Below are positions 57,805-64,000 of a stretch of DNA of 64,000 bases, in pieces. A program made the translations under genes and the position numbers. Numbering within the stretch: position 1 is the stretch's first letter; each line of letters begins with the position of its first letter. The DNA is from Rhizobium sp. R635 (GTDB lineage Bacteria; Pseudomonadota; Alphaproteobacteria; Rhizobiales; Rhizobiaceae): assembly GCF_002211285.1 (NCBI RefSeq), contig NZ_LOKX01000023.1, positions 124,001-188,000 on the forward strand, written 5' to 3'. The notes under the pieces were generated by a model. The model did no database searches and was not told the DNA's origin. It was given only the letters and a program-made list of their open reading frames with translations.

Positions 57805-60210
57805 ATGAGAAGTGATCTGATCGCCCGCTACACGATCGGCGAGCCGGTCTATGAGAACGAGTTCATCGTCTATCCCGCCGAGGATAAGCGAATGGACCGT
57901 TCGGTCTTCATCGTCGCGCCCGATGTGGCGCTGAAACTGGACAAAGCCCGTTTCGAGCGGGTCTGGACCTCGGTCAACGAGGCGAAATCGCTGACCGCGC
58001 GGCGTTTCGTCGAAATCGAGGACCTCATCCCTCCATCGCCGGAAGACGACAATTTCTATATCGTCGAAAAGCGGCCGTCGAAGACGCTGCACCAGTATCT
58101 CGACGAAGTAGAGATGGTGGCGCACGATCGCGCCGTCGAAATCGGCCGCCACATCCTGGAGGGGCTGGCGACGCTGCATGGCGCCGGCTACGCCCACAAT
58201 GCGCTGACGGACCAGTGCATCTACGTATCGGAGGATTATTCCGGCCTCTCGGTCAGGATCGGCAACCTGCACCTGATTTCCAAAATCGGCGAGCACATCA
58301 TCCCGCCCTACGTGCCGGAATTCGGCGCGCCGGAGATCTATGCGAGCGGCACCTTCTCCGCCTCCGCGGCGCTCGATATCTATGCGATGGGCATGATCGC
58401 CTACAAGCTCTTCCTGCCGCGCCAGACCTATGCCAGCGTCTTCGACAGCGTCATGGTCTGGGAGGACGAACACCAGCGCGAGCAGAGCTGGAAGAATATC
58501 CATCTCGACCCTTCCAATATCTTCCCACGCCTCGACGTGCTGATCCCCGGCTTCCCCGAGGGGCTTGCCAGCCTGATCGAAAGGATGCTGAGCCGCGACC
58601 CCGCCGCCCGCCCGCGCATGGGCGCCGATGCGCTCGGCGAATATACCCGTGTGACGACGGGCCTGCAGGCGATGACATGGGATCCGCGCGGCGGCATGCC
58701 GCAGCAGCCGGAAGCGCCGAAGCCGAAGAAGTGGACGCCTGCCAAGCTCGCGATGATCGGCGCATTGGTGCTGATCTGCATCGGGGTCGGCGTCGTCACC
58801 ATCCCGAAACTGCTGGCGCCGGACCCGAAACTCGTCGCCGATGTCGGCACCTGGAAGAAAGAGGCCGAAAGCCGCAAGGAGAAGGCAATCGCCGCCAAGG
58901 CGCCGGAGCGTCCGGCCAGTGACGAGGCGAAGCTTTCCTACGACACGGGCGCAACGGCGCTAACATCCGCCGATGCGCTGCTGAAAGACGAAGACTATGA
59001 GCAGGCGCTTCCGGGCTACCAGAAAGCCGCCATCAGCCTCGGCAAGGCGCTGATCGCCATTTCGAAGGAAAATGCCGAGAAGGCGAGGGCCGCAGCTTCC
59101 GCCGCAGGCGGCGACAAGGCTCCGGCTTTTGCCGAAGCCGACACGAAAATGAAGGCCGCCGCCGACAGCGCGGCCGCCCAGCAGATGCACGGCGCGGTCG
59201 GCGGCTACGACGCAGCCAAGACTGGTTTCGACGACCTCGCCAAGGCGCTCAACGCGCTCACGGCAGCGGAAAAGGACGCGGCGGCCAAGCGCGACACCGC
59301 CAACCGCGTCGGCGCCGGCGATAGCCCCGACTTTACCAAGGCGAACGGGCTGATGGCGGACGCCAAGACCAAGGGCGAGCAATGGCAGATGCCGGCGGCC
59401 ATGGCAGGCTATGGCGATGCGACTAAGCTGTTCGACGCGCTGATCGCCGATGTCATGGCGGCCAAGGACGAGGCGACGGCGCTGAAGCAGAAGGTCGCCG
59501 ACCTCTATACCTCGATCGAGACGCGGGCTGGTGCCGCCGATCCGACGCTTACGGCAATCCAGCCGAAGCTCGGCGAAGCCGATGGCCGCTACACCGCCGA
59601 GGCCTATAAGCTCGCCATCGCAGCCTACCAGCCGATCCTTGCCGATCTCGAAGCGCTGTCGGCGCGCGGTTTCTGCCCCGTTTCGCCGAAGCTTGCCTTT
59701 GAGACCGTCCCGGCGGGAAACTATCCTCTCGACAATGTCAGGCTGATGACCTCCTCCTTGCAGGAGCTTGGCGGCATGCTCGGCGTTGCCAACGGCGCAG
59801 TTAAGGTGGAAAAGTCCTTCTGCATGCAGACGAGAGCCGTCACCCGCGCCGAGATGGCGGAATATTACACCGCCAACTCCGACCCCGCCGCCGCCCAGGC
59901 CTATGCCGACAATCCGCAGCAGCCGGCCGACGACGTGCCGCTCGCCGTGGCGCAGAACTATACCGCCTGGCTGTCGAAGCAACTGAACGCACCCGTCCAC
60001 CTGCCGTCGGCGACGGAATGGATGGCAAGTGCGGCGAAAATCCCGACGGAAAAGCTCCCGGATAACGGCGACATCATCCTGCAATGGAGCGCCACCCCCT
60101 GCGAAGCCGGCGGCAACGTCGCCTTCATGGCGCAGGAGGGCTCGACCTTCGTGGTCTGCTCGGATGCGTCGGCGGGGGGCATCTTCCGGGTTACCGCGGA
60201 ATTGCGGTGA
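57805..60210 (+). CDS. Transmembrane pseudokinase with C-terminal formylglycine-enzyme (SUMF1)-like domain
   Basis: An 801-residue membrane protein. Residues 1-290 have a protein-kinase fold with lost catalytic motifs: HRD-K-N is replaced by AHNALTDQC (H131, A133), and DFG by GNL. The APE motif (FGAPEIY) and the helix F DIYAMG are kept. One membrane segment (about 316-338, LAMIGALVLICIGVGVV) separates a long Ala/Lys/Asp-rich helical region from a C-terminal FGE/SUMF1-like domain (FETVPAGNYPLDNV; LPSATEWMASA at 733). The cytosolic end could sense or scaffold, with the rest in the periplasm. Last gene of the operon, 41 nt after the serpin. Confidence 0.82.
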   Translation: MRSDLIARYTIGEPVYENEFIVYPAEDKRMDRSVFIVAPDVALKLDKARFERVWTSVNEAKSLTARRFVEIEDLIPPSPEDDNFYIVEKRPSKTLHQYLDEVEMVAHDRAVEIGRHILEGLATLHGAGYAHNALTDQCIYVSEDYSGLSVRIGNLHLISKIGEHIIPPYVPEFGAPEIYASGTFSASAALDIYAMGMIAYKLFLPRQTYASVFDSVMVWEDEHQREQSWKNIHLDPSNIFPRLDVLIPGFPEGLASLIERMLSRDPAARPRMGADALGEYTRVTTGLQAMTWDPRGGMPQQPEAPKPKKWTPAKLAMIGALVLICIGVGVVTIPKLLAPDPKLVADVGTWKKEAESRKEKAIAAKAPERPASDEAKLSYDTGATALTSADALLKDEDYEQALPGYQKAAISLGKALIAISKENAEKARAAASAAGGDKAPAFAEADTKMKAAADSAAAQQMHGAVGGYDAAKTGFDDLAKALNALTAAEKDAAAKRDTANRVGAGDSPDFTKANGLMADAKTKGEQWQMPAAMAGYGDATKLFDALIADVMAAKDEATALKQKVADLYTSIETRAGAADPTLTAIQPKLGEADGRYTAEAYKLAIAAYQPILADLEALSARGFCPVSPKLAFETVPAGNYPLDNVRLMTSSLQELGGMLGVANGAVKVEKSFCMQTRAVTRAEMAEYYTANSDPAAAQAYADNPQQPADDVPLAVAQNYTAWLSKQLNAPVHLPSATEWMASAAKIPTEKLPDNGDIILQWSATPCEAGGNVAFMAQEGSTFVVCSDASAGGIFRVTAELR

Positions 60211-60272
60211 GCGAGCAACCATGTCCAGTGGCGATTTTCTGAGATCAATGCGACAGGTATTGGTATAAATAT

Positions 60273-60530
60273 TTGGGGGCCACGTTGTTTTTCTCACACG
60301 CAACTCGTTATGCTGCGATTCTCACGTTAATATTTGCCGTATTCAGGGTCGGTGTTGCATTTGCAATCGCAGCCGGATTTATTGGACCGCCTGAAGTCTT
60401 CGTCCCCCGCTACTTGGGCAATACCACTACAGGCGATGCAATTGATCAGGGCGTGTACGTTATAGCAATAGCTTTGGCGCTTGGGACGCTTGCGGAAATC
60501 GCGCTCACAATTCAAAGGGCTAGGCTTTAA
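60273..60530 (+). CDS. Small membrane protein, 85 residues, uncertain
   Basis: The frame predicts two hydrophobic segments (about 13-37 and 62-78) joined by a short polar loop. The only starts are TTG codons (60273 or 60285), with no good ribosome site. The DNA is visibly lower in GC than its neighbours. The 3' end is 5 nt from the convergent tetR stop. It could be a recently acquired or degenerate gene. I recognise no family. Confidence 0.4.
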   Translation: MGATLFFSHATRYAAILTLIFAVFRVGVAFAIAAGFIGPPEVFVPRYLGNTTTGDAIDQGVYVIAIALALGTLAEIALTIQRARL

Positions 60531-60535
60531 CGGCC

Positions 60536-61174
60536 TCAACCTCTTGGTTCATGTAGTCGGCGCTGCTTAGGTGTCCGTATTCCGAAACGCTCCGCAAGCA
60601 GACCAGCCGCCAAGGCTTGAAAGGCCTCGACCGCCTTCGGCAATACGCTTTGCGGGTTTTCGCTCGCGGCAATCCAGAGAGCGGCATTGAGGGCCGCCCC
60701 GCTGAGCAGCCGGGCCGCCGCCTCCGCGTCAAGCGGCTTGAGGATGCCTCGTGCGATGAGCCGCTCCACAGCGCTTTTGGTCACCTGTAGACAATTGTTC
60801 TGGCTGGGCCACTGCGAGGGGTCACCCAATACCGCAGGCCCGTCGAGCAGAACGATGCGCTGGACTTCCGGATTGAGCGCCATCTCGATATAGGCCGCAC
60901 CCTCTGCGAGCAGGCCCTCCCAATCGTTATCAGCCCGGGCTCCGATCTCTTTGGCGCGCGCCGCCATTTCGGTGTCGATCTGGTCGACGACCGCCGCCAG
61001 GAGCCCGCGCTTGTCTCCGAAATTGTGGTAAAGCGCCCCGCGTGTCAGGCCAGCATCCGCCGTCAGCTCGTCCATCGACGCCGAGGCGTACCCTTTTTCG
61101 GCAAAAGCCTTGCGCGCCGCCGCTATCAATTTGGCGCGGTTTTCCTGCATCGTTTCGCTGCGCGTTTTGCCCAT
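60536..61174 (-). CDS. TetR/AcrR-family transcriptional regulator
   Basis: A 212-residue repressor. The N-terminal HTH (LIAAARKAFAEKGYASASMDELTADAGLTRGALYHNFGDKRGLLAAV) is a clear TetR domain; the C-terminal helical part binds an unknown ligand. GGAGG precedes the ATG. It diverges from the ridA-type gene across 154 bp that contain three similar 15-bp palindromes. It therefore probably represses both itself and ridA. Confidence 0.9.
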   Translation of the reverse strand: MGKTRSETMQENRAKLIAAARKAFAEKGYASASMDELTADAGLTRGALYHNFGDKRGLLAAVVDQIDTEMAARAKEIGARADNDWEGLLAEGAAYIEMALNPEVQRIVLLDGPAVLGDPSQWPSQNNCLQVTKSAVERLIARGILKPLDAEAAARLLSGAALNAALWIAASENPQSVLPKAVEAFQALAAGLLAERFGIRTPKQRRLHEPRG

Positions 61175-61190
61175 TCAAACCTCCAATTCA

Positions 61191-61205
61191 CATACCGAGC
61201 GTATA
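61191..61205. promoter_or_regulatory. TetR operator candidate, copy 1
   Basis: CATACCGAGCGTATA fits CATACG-N3-CGTATG with two mismatches. It lies 17 nt upstream of the tetR start and probably covers its promoter or leader. Confidence 0.6.
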
Positions 61206-61214
61206 TGAACTTGA

Positions 61215-61229
61215 CATACGAAGCGTATG
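61215..61229. promoter_or_regulatory. TetR operator candidate, copy 2 (perfect)
   Basis: CATACG-AAG-CGTATG is a perfect palindrome, 24 bp from copy 1. It overlaps TTGACA (61211-61216), a likely -35 for the ridA transcript with TATTTC at 61234-61239 as -10. Confidence 0.75.
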
Positions 61230-61240
61230 CCATTATTTCA

Positions 61241-61255
61241 CATACGCACCGTATA
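61241..61255. promoter_or_regulatory. TetR operator candidate, copy 3
   Basis: CATACGCACCGTATA fits the same pattern with one mismatch, 26 bp from copy 2. It lies just after the likely ridA -10, about 75 nt before the ridA start. Confidence 0.65.
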
Positions 61256-61328
61256 TCAAATGAAGAGCGAGCTTGTGAAGCACGACTCCGCTCTCATCTG
61301 CCGTCACCAACAACAAAGGGAGATCAGA

Positions 61329-61727
61329 ATGCCCCAACGCGAAGCAATCTTTCCTGCCGGCAGGCACGCCCTTTACGAGGAGCACAGCTATTCCGCCGCG
61401 ATCCGATCCGGTGATCTGCTGTTCGTATCAGGGCAGGTCGGCAGCCGTTCCGATGGAACCCCGGAACCGGATTTCGAACGCCAGGTGCGGCTCGCCTTTG
61501 AAAATCTAAAGGCCACGCTGAGCGCCGCGGGCTGCACGGTCGATGATATCGTCGACGTCACCAGCTTCCACACCGATCCTGAAAACCAGTTCGGAACCAT
61601 CCTGGCGGTCAAGCAGGAGATTTTCAGCAAGCCGCCCTATCCGAACTGGACTGCGCTTGGCGTAAACTGGCTCGCCGGCTTCGACTTCGAGATAAAGGTC
61701 ATCGCCCGCATTCCGGCAGGTCCGTAA
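61329..61727 (+). CDS. RidA-family protein (YjgF/UK114)
   Basis: A 132-residue RidA/YjgF-like protein. Family segments are GDLLFVSGQVG, PDFERQVRLAFENLKATLSAAGC, VDVTSFHTDPEN and PYPNWTALGVNWLAG. RidA itself hydrolyses reactive enamine or imine intermediates. Here the usual C-terminal Arg motif (CRVEA-like IERIV) is replaced by KVIARIPAGP, so it may be one of the Rid subfamilies with a different substrate. GGGAGA precedes the ATG at 61329. It is divergent from the TetR gene and shares its operators, which suggests induction by a small molecule. Confidence 0.86.
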   Translation: MPQREAIFPAGRHALYEEHSYSAAIRSGDLLFVSGQVGSRSDGTPEPDFERQVRLAFENLKATLSAAGCTVDDIVDVTSFHTDPENQFGTILAVKQEIFSKPPYPNWTALGVNWLAGFDFEIKVIARIPAGP

Positions 61728-61797
61728 TATCGCCACCGGCTCGTCCGGCCGATGACGAGCAAGCCTGTTTGCCAGCAAACAACGTGTAGAACCAGCA

Positions 61798-62673
61798 TCA
61801 CCGCCGCGCCGGCGGCTTCACCGCCGCCCGCCGCTGCAGCGCGAAACGCGCGGCGGGGCAGTTGATGTCGGGCACGAGATCGTAGGTCTGCTGGTAGAGG
61901 CTCTGCGCCAGCGTGTTGTTGCCGCGGGTTTCCGAGGCGAGGGCCGCGAGTGCAGTGCGTTTGTAGGCCTCGACGATCGGCTCGGCGGCTTTCGCCAGTG
62001 CGGCGTCGTCGGCGGGTTCTGTTGCCAGCGAAAGGGCGGCATAGGTCGCATCGCCGTCGCGGCCGACGCGGCCGCCGACCGCGCCGTTGAAGCTCTGCTC
62101 GGAAACCTGGCGCATGCGCCGGGCGTTCTTGATGCATGTCGGGATGCGGGCGGCTTCCGCGTGGATGCGCTCGGCAGTCGGGCCGCCGTCCGCGCTGCCG
62201 CTATCGGAGAGGATCACGTAGGCGACGATGCCGACGATGGCGAGATAGGCGACACCCATGCCGGCGAGGAAGGCCGGCTGCTTGAGCAGCGGCTTCTTCG
62301 GCTTGCCGTCGGTTGTCTTGGCCGCCTCCTTCTTCAGCGCCTCCTTGGCGGGCGCCTTCTCCAGAAACTGGAATTCGACATCCTTGCCGAGACGGAAGCT
62401 GTCGCCGGTTTTCAGCGAAGCGGTCTGCAGCAGCGCCTCGCCGCGCAGCATGATCGGGTTCAGTCCCATCCGGCGTATGATGAAGCCGCCGTCGCTCTGC
62501 CGTTCGATGCGCGCATGGATCGGCGCCAGAAAGGGATCGTCGACGACGATATCGGCATTGCCGGCCCGGCCGATCGACATTTCCGGCCGGTCGAGCACGT
62601 GACTGCGGCTCTGGCCGCCAGGGCCGGTCTGCAGAAGGCTTGGTTTGTTTCCGCGAAAGAAGGAAAAGACCAT
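61798..62673 (-). CDS. FHA-domain membrane protein
   Basis: A 291-residue protein with an N-terminal forkhead-associated domain (SHVLDRPEMSIGRAGNADIVVDDPFLAPIHARIER) that binds phospho-threonine peptides. A membrane segment lies at about 135-158 (FLAGMGVAYLAIVGIVAYVIL). The periplasmic C-terminus is helical with two cysteines. It directly follows tadC (3 nt apart), so it is in the Tad operon. A cytosolic FHA domain suggests control by a Ser/Thr kinase; the only kinase-like gene in this window, at 57805, is catalytically dead. Confidence 0.85.
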   Translation of the reverse strand: MVFSFFRGNKPSLLQTGPGGQSRSHVLDRPEMSIGRAGNADIVVDDPFLAPIHARIERQSDGGFIIRRMGLNPIMLRGEALLQTASLKTGDSFRLGKDVEFQFLEKAPAKEALKKEAAKTTDGKPKKPLLKQPAFLAGMGVAYLAIVGIVAYVILSDSGSADGGPTAERIHAEAARIPTCIKNARRMRQVSEQSFNGAVGGRVGRDGDATYAALSLATEPADDAALAKAAEPIVEAYKRTALAALASETRGNNTLAQSLYQQTYDLVPDINCPAARFALQRRAAVKPPARR

Positions 62674-62675
62674 GA

Positions 62676-63581
62676 TCAGAACATCCCACTCGACATCATC
62701 TCGACAATTGCCGGCGCCAGCACCAGGAGAAGGATCGCGACGACGATCATCATCGCCGGCATGACGATCTTGGCTTTCAGCTTTTCACTGGCCCTGTCCG
62801 CCTTCTCCCAGCGACGGAATCGCAGGTCGCGCGCGTGTTCGCGCAACAGCTCGACACGGTTGCTGCCCTCGACCTCACCCTGGATCACGGCGCGGATGAC
62901 ACGCACCACCTCCTCGGCGGTCATGCGGGCCTCCAGGCGTTGCAGCGCCTCGATCATGCCGGTGCCGAGCGCCACGTCCTTCAGCGTCTGTTCGATTTCC
63001 TCGCTCATCACGGTGCCGGGGGCAGCCTCGGCGTAGAGCCTCAGGCTTTCCGGCAGGGTAGCCTGCGCCTGCTGCGTCATGACGACAAGATCGAGGAAAT
63101 AGGGAAATTCGCGCGAGATGCGTTCCTTGCGGTCCTGCATCTTGTCGTCGGCGACGACCCAGAAATAGATGGCAGGGATGAAGCCGAGGATCAGGCCGGC
63201 AGCAAGCCCGCCGATCACGCTGCCGCTCGCAATGCCGAACAGCAGGCCGAGCAGGACGAAGCCGAAGAGGCTCAGGACGACGAGGAGCGCGATATATTCC
63301 CGCCCCGTCACGCCGCCGAAAGGCCGGCCGCCATAGATCAGTTTCTGTTCGAGCTGCGCGCCGAAATCGGCGAGCACCGGCTCGAAATGCCTCAGCACGA
63401 ATTCAACAGGCGTGCGCATGCCGATGCTGTCGACGATATTCGGCGGCGGGCCATCGCCGCCCGCGCTGCGGCGTACGACCTGGATGCTGCCGAGCAGATC
63501 GCCGAGCCACCAGACGAAGAGTGCCGCCGTAATGCCGGCAAAAACGATGGCGATGGGGCCAAGAGGAATTTGCGACATCAT
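62676..63581 (-). CDS. tadC: Tad pilus/secretion inner-membrane protein TadC
   Basis: A 301-residue inner-membrane protein of the type II secretion F superfamily. The conserved cytoplasmic region REFPYFLDLVVMTQQAQATLPESLRLYAEAAPGTVMSEEI and membrane segments near 10-30, 110-150 and 275-295 match TadC. It should form the platform of the Tad (tight adherence) machine with TadB, using the TadA ATPase encoded elsewhere. Its start overlaps the tadB stop, and the FHA gene follows 3 nt later. Confidence 0.88.
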   Translation of the reverse strand: MMSQIPLGPIAIVFAGITAALFVWWLGDLLGSIQVVRRSAGGDGPPPNIVDSIGMRTPVEFVLRHFEPVLADFGAQLEQKLIYGGRPFGGVTGREYIALLVVLSLFGFVLLGLLFGIASGSVIGGLAAGLILGFIPAIYFWVVADDKMQDRKERISREFPYFLDLVVMTQQAQATLPESLRLYAEAAPGTVMSEEIEQTLKDVALGTGMIEALQRLEARMTAEEVVRVIRAVIQGEVEGSNRVELLREHARDLRFRRWEKADRASEKLKAKIVMPAMMIVVAILLLVLAPAIVEMMSSGMF

Positions 63582-64000
63582 ACCGACACCTTCATCATCG
63601 AGCGCATCCAGAAGAAGCCGGTGGCATAGAGAATGGCGCCGACGATCGCGATGACGATGCCGATGGCGTTGCCGAACACCTTGTCGATCAACTCCGGCTG
63701 GCCGAAGAAGATCATCAGGATCATGAAGAGCGCGCCGCCGTTGACGACGCGGAAGTTCATGCGCGCCTGCGACGAAGAGGTCGTGATCTTCTGGTCGAGC
63801 TTCCAGATTTCCTTGAACGATTTCGACATTTCCGTCAGCGGCTCGGAAATGTCGCCGCCCTGGCGGGCAAAGAGCCCAAGCGCGGCATCGACCATCTTGA
63901 AATGCAGGCTCGGCACGTTGCGGCCGTGGCGATCCAGCGCCTCGACCAGGCCGATGCCGAGCTTCTGCTCGCGGGCGATGCGCTCGAATTCGCGCGAGGC
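63578..64000 (-). CDS. tadB: Tad inner-membrane protein TadB, 3' part (runs off the window)
   Basis: The frame continues to the window edge, so only the last 140 codons are seen. Segments LGIGLVEALDRHGRNVPSLHFKM, LFARQGGDISEPLTEMSKSFKEIWKLDQKITTSSSQARM and two C-terminal membrane segments (INGGALFMILMIFF-like and AIGIVIAIVGAILYATGFFW) match the TadB/GspF family. It is the partner of TadC and overlaps it by 4 nt. The N-terminal part and any tadA gene lie beyond position 64000. Confidence 0.85.
   Translation of the reverse strand, partial: ASREFERIAREQKLGIGLVEALDRHGRNVPSLHFKMVDAALGLFARQGGDISEPLTEMSKSFKEIWKLDQKITTSSSQARMNFRVVNGGALFMILMIFFGQPELIDKVFGNAIGIVIAIVGAILYATGFFWMRSMMKVSV

Noticed and set aside
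61737..61780. Bidirectional terminator between ridA and the FHA gene
   Set aside because: Two inverted repeats exist (GCTCGTC/GACGAGC and GTTTGC/GCAAAC) but neither has a T-tract, so support is too weak for a feature.
1..64000. tRNA, rRNA, CRISPR arrays, insertion sequences or prophage genes
   Set aside because: None recognised on either strand by eye. The S74 domain at 45.8 kb is phage-like in fold only, with no phage genes around it.

Overview
The window is high-GC alphaproteobacterial DNA, most likely from a Rhizobium-type secondary replicon (chromid or large plasmid). A complete repABC replication and partition cassette lies on the minus strand at 11.8-15.4 kb, with a counter-transcribed RNA gene between repB and repC and exact 16-bp parS-like palindromes. 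Next to it is a gene of the family named after the first locus of R. etli plasmid p42e. Around the cassette are core metabolic genes typical of such replicons (nadABC, cobF-cobM, treY, pbpC). The replicon assignment rests on remembered gene content, not on a database search.

Layout. 0-10.5 kb: the 3' tip of a probable alpha-2-macroglobulin gene, pbpC, treY, a copper-efflux operon (copA-cueR) behind a CueR-type promoter, an ECF sigma/anti-sigma pair and a Bax-inhibitor-1 homologue. 10.5-15.6 kb: the replication module. 15.6-22.7 kb: cobF, G, H, I, J, K (inverted), L and M, exactly the eight enzymes that take precorrin-2 to hydrogenobyrinic acid in the oxygen-dependent B12 pathway. 22.7-28.4 kb: a rhizopine/inositol-type catabolic locus (IolI-like isomerase, LacI regulator, MocDEF-like oxygenase system, PanB-like protein). 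28.4-33.0 kb: a palindromic intergenic repeat, the Nudix-type regulator NrtR and the nadABC operon with two operator-like palindromes.

33.2-37.8 kb: a putative RiPP locus. A BTAD/TPR (SARP-like) regulator is followed by a 47-residue peptide gene, a YcaO enzyme and a TfuA protein. A 17/20-conserved motif sits 66 and 64 nt upstream of the peptide gene and of a small downstream gene. 37.9-42.6 kb: an XRE regulator and an L-fuconate-type catabolic cluster under an IclR regulator. 42.8-50.3 kb: exported proteins, including a caspase-Sel1 protein, a poly-Ser protein with an endosialidase-type self-cleaving domain, an ICMT-like membrane protein and a propeller-NlpC/P60 protein.

50.4-60.2 kb: a tight five-gene operon encoding an OmpA-like protein, a caspase-like protein, a trypsin fused to a pseudo-caspase, a serpin and a membrane pseudokinase with a formylglycine-enzyme-like domain. 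Three of its members share a DUF4384-like module. It looks like a cell-envelope protease, inhibitor and signalling system that I cannot match to a described pathway. 60.3-64 kb: a small membrane ORF, a TetR/RidA divergent pair with three operator copies, an FHA protein, and tadC and partial tadB of a Tad pilus/secretion system. I saw no tRNA, rRNA, CRISPR array, insertion sequence or phage integrase.
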